Positions 12,511 to 25,516 of a stretch of DNA of 64,000 nt are shown here, in pieces (position 1 is the first letter of the stretch; every line of letters starts with the position of its first letter). The stretch is taken from contig NW_019091361.1 in the NCBI RefSeq assembly GCF_001949145.1, positions 127,896 to 191,895 of the forward strand, in the 5' to 3' direction. The position numbers and the translations under genes were made by a program. This DNA is from Acanthaster planci (Eukaryota > Echinodermata > Asteroidea > Valvatida > Acanthasteridae). Below the pieces are notes generated by a model that was not told the DNA's origin, ran no database searches, and saw only the letters and a list, made by a program, of their open reading frames with translations.

Positions 12511-15500
12511 GTGAGTTAATTCCGATTAAATTATTTTATTAAACTCATGTAATCGGTTTTTTCTAGGGATTTGGTTAATCTGCTTAATTTAAAAACCGGA
12601 ATCTCATTACCTTTCGTAGTACCGTATATACAGCCGTGGTATATAGATTTGGGCTGTGAGATCCTCATACGAGTGCTTGGATAGAATTTGTATCAAGGGG
12701 GGGGGCTATGTCAGCTTCCTTATAGACGAATGCACTGGCATGGTGGACGTTTACCTCAGAATATGCGGGATAATGAGCTGAGATGGAAGTAAGTCAGGGT
12801 GTTTCCATGGTCTAAGGCACTGTAGATGTCGCCAAGGTGCGTTATTTCAGCATATACAAGTATACTCTTCTGAATCATGGTCTACTCTTCCAACCCCACA
12901 CCCCAGCGACTGGTCACTATTTATGCGCGCATGTTCACTCTGTTCATAAAGTTAATGATATTCTGTCCGGCATAATTGAAACTCATTTTTGAAAACAAGA
13001 AGCTTGGGAGGGAGGTTTTTGTGACCTTAATTCGTGCAGTGTTTCGGGGATCGCTTCGCTGAAATAGAAAAAAAAATGAAAACATGCATGCAGGCCGCTA
13101 CGTGCTAATACGAACGAACATACGAACAAGTACAAAATATTCAGATTGCTGGATGCGTAGCTCGTGACCTTTGCAACACAAAAGTCAGTTTTTTATACTA
13201 CCCGCATGTATCGACTGCATCATTACCAGTGGCTTTTATTTTTCACTTTGGCTATACAGCAGGTTGCATTTTCTTTTTCAGGTCATCCATTTTACAGATG
13301 TTACATATTTAGTTACCCCATTTACGTTATTCGTTCTTTGGATGTTTTGGTTCGAGGATGATTTTTGAATACTCAATGAATTCAGTATCTTTTTTCTGAT
13401 TGAATAATTGTAGTAGAATACAGTTGATTTTCCAACAGAACGACGAGCTGATAAGTGCATTAACGGGGTTTCCCTTAAGGTTTTCTCCAACATATAATTA
13501 GTCCCTTGTGATGTGTTGTCTGTACGTTCGATTTGACGATTCACGTAATGAAATCACTGTGGAAAATATATGAAACATTTCTTAAAGACAAATCTTGATA
13601 TTTCTTGGGACTACTCGGGAAGGGGAACGAAAAATTCATAGATTATGATTTAACCTTTTTCCTTTTTTGTTTGAATTTGTGTGGCTTGTTTCCTTATAAG
13701 TGTAAATATAAAATGAGTTTTGGTTTGTTTTGTTTTCTAATTAGGTTCATTTCGGTTTCATCCTTTAGTTTTGGAATTATTAATCTGGGTTTCTATCCAA
13801 GCACCCTGGTAAAAAAAAATCCCGCCTTTTTAACATTGAGACAAATATCCAACTGGATGTTAGAATTTCCGCTCGCTGTGCATTGTGTTGGGCAGTGATT
13901 TTTAATATTTTAAGTTGATAATCTTTATTTTAAAACAACCGCGAAACCCTAAAGCATTTATCCTTTCCGCGGTACGCCACTTCAGTAAACGTTACTGGGT
14001 AAATGGTGCAGTGCTGATATCAATTAGAGTTACTATTACTTTTGCTGATTGGCAAACTTACATCCCCCCCTCATCTCCTTAGTCTGGTGCTGCTGTACAT
14101 AAAAACGATTTAACCATAATTACCATTACTGTTGCCAATATTATATCTCATTTCCCTTGGAACTGTTGTACGTGTCTTGCACCATGTAATGTTGATCTGC
14201 CATCTCATGCTCATCGTTGAACGGTAGGCCTGTGTGCTATTATGGTTTTGAAAATTGACAATTAAACAATTAGAACGAGTGTGTTCTATTTTGTTTGGCA
14301 GATGTTGTCGTTAGGTGATCGATAGCCAACAACATTTACCGTGCAGTTTTCGAAGGAATTTCACTGGTCTTTCCTTGGAGTCGACGATAAATACCGACTG
14401 TTAATGCTAATCCTCCCACCATTGAAATTATTTCCCTGTATTACTCGGCATAGCAATCACAATCATTTGTGGGTCTGTGTAAGCTAAACATTGTTGACTG
14501 CTGTGATGTGGGACATGGCCCTTTTCACACCCAAGTTGAAAGAGTTAATATACATGTACTCCGTAGGAAAAAAAGTATGCATCCGAAGCGACCAAGATCA
14601 CAACACGTGTCAGCCGACAAATTTTTTAATACCTACAATTAAAATCATAACGCAAATACGTTAAAAACAAACAGGCAAAAACAACAAAAAACAAACAGAT
14701 ATATTTCCGCCAGAAAAAAAAGAACTGACTGTGATGAAGCGTTTTGATTTCCGTCCACTGAAAGAGGTCTTTCTGGAATAATGGTGAGGTCTATTATAAA
14801 CTTAGCGATGCAGTGTACGCAAGCATACTTCTTTTCGACTGTTAAAGTACTTAACCGTTTCAAGCAATCAAATTTCAGTATAAAAAGACCGACAGTTTTG
14901 TTGTGTAGAGAAACAAACAGAGAGAATTTATTAAGTGAATTTAGGTTTTGTGAAGGCAGTGTTTAGAGCTACCTAGTTCTAAAGTTGCAGACATCACCTT
15001 TTGCAACTTACTTCGACTATTATAGAGCCTTACAATTCGAGTTAAATTATACTTTTCAGTGCATTTCAGTCAGTTGTTTCTGCACTTCTATAGCTTTTCC
15101 ACGTCACGTGTATGTGAATGTACCTTTCCATATGACCTTATTATTCCGTTAAAGACCAAGATAGGTCACTTATTTCCGGGTCTACAATCAATTCACTTGA
15201 ACTGCGCATAGGTCGTTCATTATGCCATCTGTGGAACTTTTATTGCTCTTCTTTATCGTATACAATATTGAAACTTTCGTTTCCCGTTAATCAACCTTTT
15301 CAAGGGAACTCTTTGGGTTTAGTTAAAGCTTTTAAGGTTAATGGTTGAAGGTGACACATCTGAGCAACGCTGTTTAGTAGTCATCTATAGGTAGGGCTAC
15401 TAGTTAAGAACTGCTTTGAATGGAGAAATCAAAATCAAATTAGCATTAATTCTAATCCAAACTTTCACAAGGATAAAGAAAAAGTAAGAAACATACTGTA

Positions 15501-17941
15501 TTTTTAATTGTTCCTTTAATAGCATTTGTAAAATTATTGACTTTTGATAATGTGTTTTGTGTGTTCTGAAAGTTGAAACACTTTTACTTAAAAGTACCTG
15601 TTTCCTGTTAATCCAAGAGCATATGGAAGATGAAAGGTGATCATTTAACAAGCTGTCACTTTCGAAAACAAAATAGAAAATGTATACAAGGTTTGTTCCT
15701 GAACACTGGAATATTTAAAAACCAGCACATTACACAAGAATTGAATAGTTTTATTTAAAGGTTTAAAGGCAACTTGTGCTCTAATAGGCCTGATTCATTC
15801 TGCAATAATTTCCAAAGTAAAGCTTACTACTCTTTTCCTGACTATATGATCAAACTGATTTTAACAATTTGCCAGTCTCCATGCCGTTCTTTTGAAATTC
15901 TACTTTTTAAAAAGCAAAACGGGTTCCCTCAGCGACAAATCGAACTACAAGTATTATGTTGACATTAACATTGCTTCTGTTTATGTTAAAACGCAAGCAA
16001 TCCTCAATTAGTTTACACTGGGGAGAAGTCATTCCTATATTTGTCATTTGTAAAAACGTAATTATTGAAATATTGGATTATGTAAATGACTAAATAACAT
16101 TCCTGAATATTATCTTCCCTGATGTAAATTGTTTAAAAAAATTTTAATCACTGAGCTTTTCTTTGTAAGCCCATGCATGATCGCTTTTTTGGTTTTTCTC
16201 CAAGTCGTATACTGTTGGAAGGTCAAATGTTAAAGTATGTCAAGGATTTTGGACCATGTAAATTATCTCCAAGGAGTTTTTTATTTTGATTGACTGCATC
16301 AAGGATGTTTATGATGCCGATAAATCATTATTTTAGAGTCAACATAGCACAGGAATAATTAAAACATTCATTGTGAACCCATTCGCCGATATAATTACAC
16401 AAAAAAATAATGCTTTAACTTTTTGTCATTTCTGGGCCATATTTTTATTCGAATCAACTGAAGCAATAAGCGAATTCATTCAGTCCTTTTCAACAGTTGT
16501 AGATTTATCTGCTCAAGGGAGTTAATTATCGCATTAATATATTCTTCCAAGAATGTGAATCCTGGTAAAGTGTTTCTTTAAATAAACTCTTCCTTTTTTC
16601 TTTTTTTTTGAAAAATCGAGTCTGTGTACTGGAACCTTGCATAAAGTATTTGGGACCCGAAAACAGGAAATCACACAAGAAGGACAATATTAAGCTAGGA
16701 CAATTGGACATGCGGGGGTTGCAAATCTAAACACGCCCTTCCAAACCTATTTCTATTTGCCCCGCAGTGTATATGGACACTAACAGAAAATATTTTCTGT
16801 TTGCATATATACATTTTCAAAGGGACGGATGCGTGGTATAATTACTTTAAAAACACCGACCTGATTATTAAAGAGAGATGACCCTAATAATTTACAAAAG
16901 ATGTTATATCAAATAATCGAATTCCGACCTGTGTAGTAGCATCGACAAAGTGGATGCTGAACTATCATGACTTTGGAGGCACAAAAATACAGTAATTTCA
17001 GGATGTCTTCAAGTGGGCTTAATTTAATCTTCATTTTCTGTTACTGAACAACCTTTTTCTTTTCAATAAAAAATATGCTGACGAAGTCAGCACCTTTTGT
17101 AACTAAAATGCGCGGCTTGACTGCCTCTAGAAATGAATTTTAGTAGTACTTTTTTTCTTTTTTTAAATGAGGTAATTTAGTTTGAGCTCTCTAATAAAAA
17201 ATACTTTGGAAAGAGTTTATGCTTCAAGCCTGTAAGGTCCTGGGTGATGTTTCATTTCAGTACCAGTCAGTCATTATTTTTAATCATGAACAGTTGGAAA
17301 AAATTGACTCAGGAGTTTCTAGATTTAATCTGTCTTTGTCTTTTAAACTGCAACGTGAGGCATTGGGATTGTAAGATTTTGCCAAAGCATGCATGCCCCG
17401 GAACATTAGTAGAAGATGCAGGCAAAATAGAACCTCTTGTCTCCTATCGTTTCCTGTTTGTTTCCACCCTTGTTTACAGCGGAAAGACCATTTGTCTTTC
17501 ATTCTTATTTATGGGTTTGCCCTGTCACTGACGTATATACTCGGTATTGTCCAAGAGCTTGCAAAAAATTCACAAGCTTGTACTCGGGCGGGGCTTGGAA
17601 CTCGATCTCCTGCTACGTCATATAGCCACTCATGAACCGAGCTGGCCTGGGTCGGCTGGCCAGCTAAGTCAGATGTAGCAGCGGGTACCACAATCGAACA
17701 AAATACTTTGCAATACCAAGCAGGAGCTCGTTTTTTTTTACGCCAGTTGTCGGAAATCACTGGGTATTTAGTGTCATGATGATCCCATAATTAAAAATTA
17801 ACATCTCTACGACTCAGAGTTTATCTTTGAAAATATGCGTCTTTACGTGGTTGGACAAAATTTGTGGATCGCGGGATCTGAAGACTTTCCGTGTATTAAG
17901 GCTTATCCATTGGTGTTTTTATTTTTTATGCATTATAACAG
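12511..17941 (+). other. Putative 5'UTR intron of the bZIP gene
   Basis: AT-rich sequence with no recognisable coding exon on either strand. A SINE-like fragment lies near its 3' end. Confidence 0.4.
17575..17700 (-). mobile_element. tRNA-derived SINE fragment
   Basis: Read on the minus strand, GAGTGGCTATATGACGTAGC then AGGAGATCGAGTTCCAAGCC resembles the tRNA-like head of SINEs: an A-box-like start, then a B-box-like GAGTTCCAAGC after 'CAGGAGATC'. No body or tail could be delimited, so the ends are approximate. Confidence 0.4.
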
Positions 17942-17954
17942 AAAATAAATCTCC

Positions 17955-19623
17955 ATGGATACCGAGGCAAACTTGGAACCACTTATCATGCCCATCGTTG
18001 ACGGTGCCTGGGATCAACCTAACTACGAGATGGCGGCTACCAGCCTAGCAACAGAAGTTGCTGCTGCAGCAGTTACAACGACTGCATCAGAATCAGCAAT
18101 ATCAGCTGACGGATTTGATCAGTCTACCAGCCCACCCCACATGAACAGAATGGAAACTGAGGGAAACTTGCTGCAGCACACTATGTTAAGAGAGGAACTT
18201 CGTGTGAATATCATGCACAGACGGTTACAGAAGGGGCTGGGAGCTGTGCAACTGGAATGGAGGTTTGCCAAGTCAGACAAGGTAGGAACACTACACAAAG
18301 TTACCGGAATAAATTAGGAACACCTCGTACTGGCAGACGATGCAGCTGTTAACGCAGTCTTGAAAAGGCGCTTATAAAAAGTGGGTAGGGTCGAAGCTTC
18401 CCTTCAAAATCCTAAACACTCAATTGAGTCTCATGGAGGGCTGTATTGTAATTACCGGAACGATAAGGACATTTTAAGGGAGCACTGAAACTCTCTGTTT
18501 CGATGATTATTTTGATTCATTCTACATAAAACCATCTGATCTTAGAGGTGCCTTTCCATAGACGCGTTTTCAGTGCGTGTCTTAGTCCGTACTAAGTATG
18601 CCCATTATTTTAATCGCGATACACGGATTCGCACGGAATGGACCCCAAAAATGCTCATGGAAAATTGCCGTTATTCCGACTGTAGTCCGTCTTTAGCGTG
18701 CTTCCTCCGTGAAATGTGGAATAGGAATACATGTACTAAAATACCACATGTATTCGTTCACGTTTTGTCAAACTGGGCAAAACATGTTTGGAGAGAAAAA
18801 AGTAGGGCTTTCAGGGCTTACAGATGAGTCCACTGGGAAAAAACACTTTATCTCAAATATCCACTGAGATCAGCCCTTGGTCAAGGCTAGAAAACATCCT
18901 GCATATGGACGGACGGCAAGTTCACCTATGACTAAGCAGATGCCTCAACAAAGTTACGGTCCATGTGTGCTCATGCTGCAGACCGGCGTAGCATCTGGGG
19001 TTATCGGTTCTGCCACCTAACATACACGCTTTAAATCATATTTATAAACCTAACGTCCCTCAGAATGAATAAAAATAGTTCGCAGTTTTTTTTAATTGCA
19101 CGTTATATTATGAGTTTACGGCACGCTTGTTTTCGAACCTTTTTATTGTTAATAGCTCACGCCAGAAGAGGAACAAAAGAGAAGACTCAGACGGGAGAGG
19201 AACCGCGTGGCTGCCTCAAGATGTCGGGAGAGAAGAAGAGAAAAGACCTTCGTCTTGGTCACAGTGAGTCCGTTGACAAACTCATTCTTCTGACTTCTGA
19301 CACTTTGAATTTGTTGTTGCAGGCAAAGTCACTGTAAAGATTTATTTAGTATGGTACACTGCCAATAGCGGTGGCAAACCATCAAGAGAATTACACTAAT
19401 ATCCACTATGATGCCATAAGATGTTTATTCTCGAAATCGGTCTCGATTTTTGCAGGAGACTGACAAGTTAGAAACCAGTAATCAAGAGCTAATGGCGGAG
19501 ATTCAACAGTTGGAGACAGAAAGACAAGAGTTAATGTCAATCCTAGCTGCCCATCAGCAAACATGTGGCTGCAGTCCACCCGTTTTGACTCCAAGCATAG
19601 AAGATCTACACATTGACCCATGA
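17955..19623 (+). CDS. bZIP transcription factor, Fos/ATF3 (AP-1) type
   Basis: Three phase-0 exons: 17955-18281, 19156-19263 and 19456-19623, encoding 200 aa. Residues 1-109 (MDTEANLEPL...) are Ala/Thr/Ser-rich and include LREELRVNIMHRR, which resembles the 'VKEELRFAIQNKH' segment of ATF3. Exon 2 encodes LTPEEEQKRRLRR then ERNRVAASRCRERRR, the basic DNA-contact region with the N-x7-R signature. Exon 3 continues a zipper with five leucines in perfect heptads (FVL, DKL, QEL, QQL, QEL), then SILAAHQQTC, matching Fos 'FILAAHRPAC'. The intron between exons 2 and 3 falls inside the first heptads just before 'ETDKLE', where vertebrate Fos and ATF3 genes also have an intron. It should be nuclear, dimerising with Jun-type partners on AP-1/CRE sites. 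Features are mixed between Fos and ATF3, so I give no symbol. The ATG is chosen because it is the first in the exon after a good acceptor. Confidence 0.9.
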
Positions 19624-20665
19624 CTTGCAGCTAACTGAACTTGAACTAGACGAGGAAACCCGCATATAGACCAGACATTTTGTATATTGTCCATGATGAA
19701 ACGACGAGAGTCGTCCCATATATATATCGTGGATACACATGCATGGATTAATGACTCTCCAACGCTGAGTGTTAGAGGCTGTGAATTATAGAAGCAGAGA
19801 AACTTGTGTTAATCCACCCATCTGTTCATCGTGGATTGCGATCGATATAACAACTAAATTTGAACTTTATCGGGGATCTGTGTTGTGTAATCTTGAAACC
19901 GACCAGAAGCAAAAAACAAATGTGCCAGAGATCTTGGACTGGGTGTGTTGACCTGTGTGTCATAAACTTCAGTGCACATCTTTAAGGAAGGTTGATCCCG
20001 TTCTCCTTTTCTGCAATAGGAGATCTTTGGATCTCTCAAAGGCTTTTGACATTGGGTTCAACCTCTTTGGTTTTTCTTCCCGGTTCTGTTTGTTACCGAT
20101 TGCAAAATTACTATTGCAACTGCTGCTGTCACGAGAAAAAAAGCGTTTAGGCGCTGAGTGTTATCACAGAATAAGTGAATTTAGGATACCATCTTCAAAA
20201 TATAGCGGACTAGCCCAGTCTCCATTCCCCTGCAGAGTTCCCATAGACATGTTCAGTTCCATAGTTGATCGAGATATTACTGCCTACATACTGCAACTTG
20301 GAGAGGGGACTGGGTCCAAGTCTAGGGATGGACCATTATTATTTTGTGTGGACGTCAATTTTTCACGGGAAATCATGGCCTTGCCTATCCCACCCCTTCC
20401 GTGGAATCTTCAGCCACATCCATCTTTACTATACTCAAGTTCACCTAAAATCTTAATTGTTGCGAGAAACAAAACCGTTAAGGTTAGGCACGGAGATTAT
20501 GTCCTGTTTACATATCCTTAAGATCAATACATATTTGCCAGTGCAAGTCTTTCATTTACAACACACTGTAGGAACTGTATATTTTGTGAAATAAAATTTC
20601 CTGTCAATTGTAAACAAACCGACATTATTTTGCATTTTGTGAAATAAAGATGGATAAAATTAATC
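19624..20665 (+). other. 3'UTR of the bZIP gene with two poly(A) signals
   Basis: AATAAA occurs at 20590-20595 and again at 20643-20648, giving a 3'UTR of about 1 kb. An open frame at 19955-20521 lies within it; its only ATG-initiated part is about 91 codons and resembles nothing known. Confidence 0.6.
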
Positions 20666-23442
20666 AACGTCATTAACTCTATTTGTAGAAGGAATGAGAT
20701 TCATGGACCGAAGCGAATTAATTACTGATGCAGCTCCAGCTCTATCGACGGGGTCTCTCTAACAGCCCCCACCCACAAAAACGTTTGGAAGACAACGATT
20801 TAGTGACAGAATATGGACGAGAAGCCTAAAATTACGAAATACTGAGAATATACGAATAGGTAGATGTGCTTTTATGAATGTAAATAGCATTCGAGAGGCA
20901 ACTGTTATCAGTATATAGCAATGATCATTGATTAATCATCGATCTATCTATGCACACACTCCCAAAAGATCAATGTATTTGACAGTTGATTGATAAATGT
21001 GAACATTTAGAGTGATACTTTTAGCACAAGTGTGTTGAAGCATCGAGGTAGAAGCAGGTTGAAAAGTTTCAATGAATCTGCCACCGATAGAGAGTAGAGA
21101 AATAAAACGATCGATCATTGAACGCGTATTCATACGCGCGACGTGTCACTCAGTACAGCCTTCATGAGTGCAACACAGAATTCCTGACAGCCGCTGAGCC
21201 TGAAGTAATACCTTGCAAGGACATGTTCACATGTTGTTAGTGACCTTATTACCATATCAATATCTTCATCATGGTTGGCCGAACCTTGTCAAAAACATCA
21301 CTCACTAGTCACAGTACAGGAGCTTGTGTAGAACTTTTAGGTCTGGCCTCGCTATCAGCTTCAGGGTACGGGTTTAAGCCCCAGACTGTATACATATTCT
21401 TTGATTTTTCACGGCACACGCACTGTATAGCAGGGCGTGTCTGAGCTGTGGACTTGGAGTGCAGTTGTGATTTGGAATCTTGTGCACTGCAGTCACTTTC
21501 TTCATCACCTATCGGTAAGTACAGGACCGCCATTCTTCAGTTGCGTGGTATACCGTGTATGGTAGGCCTACCACATCTTGAGGATAGCACAACGCGTGCC
21601 GTGAGAAATGTCAGAAGACGTTGTGAACTTGTGTTGATGTCTTGTGTTAAGTGTCATGGTTCCACTCTCTAATAATTGTGCACATACTATCATCACGGTG
21701 TTTGTGTTCAGTGCACGTTTGACTCTGGACACTTTTATAACTCGTGAACGAAATGTGATATTGATACGAAGGTTTGTTCAACTGCTTGCATGATCAACAC
21801 AAATCAAACGGACACCCTGGTTGTGATTTGGAGTTTACATTAACATTCTGAGTGATTTTATCAAGGTTTAGGATCTACAATCGGCCCTAGTATTTGACAA
21901 AAATCTGCAAAGTTCAATCATTTAATTAACATGTTCCCTCATCCTTCCACTGATTTCTAGACTGTTCCTGACTTTTGTCATGTTATTGTAAGCCAAAATT
22001 ACCACTTGAGACTGATTGTTTTACTGACGTTTTCGAACCAGGTCACCCCTTCTCCAAAATTATAATTGCAGTAACTTTATTTCCATTGTAGATATCTAAC
22101 AAATCTGACAAGTTGACCAAAATGTTCACAAAGTCATAGCGATGAAGGCCACTGGTGTGTTGGATGTTGTCTTTTTCTTCTGCCTTTTTAACTGTACTTT
22201 GTAAGTGCATTTGCATTTAGCAATGTTAACCGTCTCTGCTACTGAAGCGTCATTACGCAGTCGTCGACATGCAGACCAATTTGAATATTTGTTGTGACTG
22301 CAAACTTTAATAACCACATGGCATTAACGTAATCATGCATTTTTCCTAAAACATACTGACTCCGAGTAATTTGAAAATCGGAGACCCTGCTGGAAATATC
22401 CGAAAGAAACCTGTGATTTTAACGGATCTTTTGTTATTTTCCAGAAGCAGTTTCATATGCTGTTATATTATGTTGTCTTTGTGTTTCGGCCTTGCCATAT
22501 TCAACTGCCGATTCCTTTTTCTCATCCATTGGAAATAATTCTGAGCTGCATCTGTTTAAAGTGTTGCTTCTGTGTTAGGTTAAAGGAGCACTACACTATA
22601 AAAATATCCCTCTTAAAATATTGCCCATTACTAATTTTTGTTCGTCTAAAAAGTGTCAACCGTCTGAAAATATAGGCAGTGAATTTTATTTAATGTTGAT
22701 AACCCCATTGCTAAAATAAACAAAGACAAAAGTGCATATTGCTTGTATGTGTAAAAAAAACTTGTCAACTTTTCGACCCGTGTTGATCGAGTCTAATAAG
22801 GATAAATTTAGTCTTTACAAAAGCGCTGCTGAAGCGATCATCAAATTGCCTATCTTGATACAATCTTCGTATGTTTGAACTTTGATTCGGCGTGTTTACA
22901 AACCTAAAGGTAGCCTCACATCCAGCAGTAATTTGTAATTGTAGTTTTCACGTAAGAGCCATGTCCACGATAATGTGTCTTTAATCGTGTCCTCGGCAAA
23001 ATTCATTGTTACATGGTTCAAGTTCGCGGTTCGTTGATAAGAGCTCCGTACTTTCGATCAGTGAGCCATCTCTCTAAGTTGCGGCCATGGTATCGCCCAC
23101 CTCCAAGCTAACTCCACTCACAGAGTTACAAACCCTCCACCGTACTACATGTACAGTACATGTTCATAGAATCCTGGTAGCTAACACCCCTCTCAACGTG
23201 TCCTTGGCACTTGACACACCAACGATATTTAGAGTGTGTTGGCATTTAGTGCGCCATTGTCATGTATGCATTTATCATTCACATAAGTCTGTACGTGAAA
23301 ATCCAGCCGCACGGGCTAGGTCGAGTGTAATAATAAAAAAAAAAATTGTTAGCCCTTATGGCTCCGAGCAATACGGAACGACGCCACTTTTGGACTACAC
23401 TTCTGCCTGACAATGACGCTTCACTGGCTCACCGTTCTTTAG
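20666..23442. other. Intergenic, no gene recognised
   Basis: AT-rich. A strong donor-like CACCTATCG|GTAAGTAC occurs near 21514 but no coding exon is associated with it. Short ORFs here show no protein similarity. Confidence 0.4.
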
Positions 23443-23528
23443 TCAGTAATGTGTTCTGGGTTGTCGTTTTAACTCTGACTAGTTGAAGTGAGAACAAGCA
23501 ATCGGCTTAGCCTGTCTGCTGTTGATAG
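23443..23528 (+). other. Candidate 5'UTR exon/initiator of the PLAC8-family gene
   Basis: An initiator-like TTTAGTCAGTA (TCAGT at 23443-23447) is followed 80 bp later by a strong donor GATAG|GTAAGG. It could splice to the pyrimidine-rich region just before the ATG at 24315. Purely positional inference. Confidence 0.3.
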
Positions 23529-24314
23529 GTAAGGTGGTATATTGTGTACAGAACCTATTACGCTACTGAGGGAACCTGGATCTCTATCGCACAAGAAGGA
23601 GACCTATATCTGTAAAGATGAAATAGGCCCTATGGTAGCTAGAATCATGCATGGAGAAATTTCTCGAGGAAACATTCAGGAGAACTTGAGAAAAAAGTCT
23701 ACAGTGTTTGTATGTGTAGTCGAGTCCTGTACATTTTCAATTGGTTGGTTTTGCGCATGCGTCACATAAGTAGAATTTATTAGTAAGATTCTTGGTCCAA
23801 GACACAAGTGGAAAGATTTAGTTATTCTGGTTAAGCCTTGGTGTGACTGATTTGGAAGGTTACCTGAAATCATTCCTGGGAGGGCTCTGTACACTTATGT
23901 TTGCCCAATGCACGCAATCCATTGTCATAGTGTGCAAAATTGCAGTGCCATTGCTACCGGTTCAATAAAACTTGGAACTTTTTCTGAGGCAGATGTTTAA
24001 AAAAGGAAGAAATCTTTGGATCTTTTTTCAGAGGCAGATTTTTTTAAGAAGAGGAAAATATCTGGGAGAGAATAAAATAAAAGACAATAAACAATACTGT
24101 TCTGGTTTAGGAATATCCTATCTCTGTTTACATCTCCCCAACTAAACTGTAAGGTTTTTTATTGAACCACGTGGTACACTCTTGCCGATATAGCGATTAA
24201 ATTGCCAGTGGCACCTCTGACATTCAGTCTGCCTCACATTTCAAGTCACATTCAGAGATAAGTGATATTCAATAATATAGAGAGATTTATTATTTCTTTT
24301 GAAAGAAAGTCAGC

Positions 24315-25516
24315 ATGGAAAGCAGCAGTGTCACAAGGACCTCTCACACAACAACTACAGTGGTGTCCCAACAACCTATGGTGGGCGAGAGCCGGACAGT
24401 CATAGTCCGCGTAAGAAAAGAGTTCCTTTATAGTTAAACACTGCATAGGCCATTGACAATCCCTCTTCCCACTGTGTGACAAGATCCACCAATTAAAGCA
24501 GTCATAAATGGAAGGGTAAAACGACCATTCTAAATTGTTAGGGGATGATTCAATACTGTCCAATTTGACATATTGCTTCAACATATTGTTGCCGCAAACT
24601 ACTCACGAAGTAAATATGAGGATTTGCATGCAGTCCTTTCTTAATGCAAAAGAGTGAACATCCAGTTGTGTTTCATTATTTAGACGATTTGAAAGGATTT
24701 GAATTTCACCCTGAGCGTGCTTTTTTTGCTGTTTTCTCTCTTTTACATTTAAGAGAGTGTTTTATCAATCTTTACCCGGTCATTTATATGTATGGCCATT
24801 GCTGTTTATCAGTTGTTTATGTGGTATTCAGTTTACACTTCATTACAATTTACAATTCCTTTCAAACACAAGCACTTTTCATCTTTCTCACATTTTGGCA
24901 CACAGAACCAAGTTACCGAACATGATTGGTCCAGCGGATTGTGTGAATGTCACAGAGATATTAAAACATGTGAGTAGACTTCATGTCGATGTTCTGATCA
25001 TGACTTCTTCACTTTAGAGTGTGATTAAAGTGCAAAACATCGAGATGATTATATATATATAGCAGGAGCTTTGTATCTGGTTCTTACTGTTTTGGCTTTC
25101 ATGATTCTTCGTTTCTTAGGTCTGTTGTCCTTCTTTTGCATGCCGTGTTTCGCCTGTTATGTAGCCTCCCGGCAGAATGAGTTTGCATGCATTCCGCTGT
25201 GCGTACCAGGTGGAGAGATAGCTATGCGTACAAAGCTTCGAACGCAAGAAAACATCCGCGTGAGTGCCCACAGTCAATGCTTGTAACACCTTTGTTGGTA
25301 TAGTGCTACCTGTCGATTTAAGATTTGACCTTGCCATAGGTGTCTAATTTATTGGTTTGGATCATGTATTAGGTGTCATCCCAATCAAAAACATGTCTGT
25401 TTTGTCACAATTCACAGGGATCAATCTGTGATGACTGCCTGAAACTGATTTTCTGCCCATGTTGTGCGTTGGCCCAGATGAGCAAGGAGCTTGATCACAT
25501 CGAACATAAGATCTAA
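24315..25516 (+). CDS. PLAC8/cornifelin-family cysteine-rich protein
   Basis: Four exons: 24315-24410, 24906-24969, 25120-25259 and 25418-25516 (TAA), encoding 132 aa with consistent phases (0, 1, 0). The N-terminus is a Ser/Thr-rich tail (about 1-32). The PLAC8 domain follows: WSSGLCECHRDIKTC, then LLSFFCMPCFACYVA, then a Cys pair in 'FACIPLC', then MRTKLRTQ, then GSICDDCLKLIFCPCCALAQ. These match the family hallmarks W-x-LC-x-C-xxD-xxxC, CxPCxAC, MR-xx-RT, and GSICDD...CPxCxLxQ. Length and single-domain layout suit PLAC8/cornifelin proteins, small Cys-rich proteins, often membrane-associated through the hydrophobic Cys-rich strips; their molecular function is poorly defined. An alternative acceptor before exon 4 would insert 15 in-frame codons, but the chosen one keeps the exact family spacing between MRT..RT and GSICDD. 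Confidence 0.9.

Noticed and set aside
13164-13898. Hydrophobic ORFs in the long intron upstream of the bZIP exon
   Set aside because: Phe/Leu-rich translations of T-rich intron sequence, with no splice signals or homology.
19955-20521. 188-codon open frame after the bZIP gene
   Set aside because: It begins without an ATG, its ATG-initiated part is only about 91 codons, it shows no recognisable motif, and it sits before the poly(A) signals in the likely 3'UTR.
23010-23060. tRNA-like B box (GGTTCAAGTTC)
   Set aside because: No cloverleaf or A box could be folded around it.
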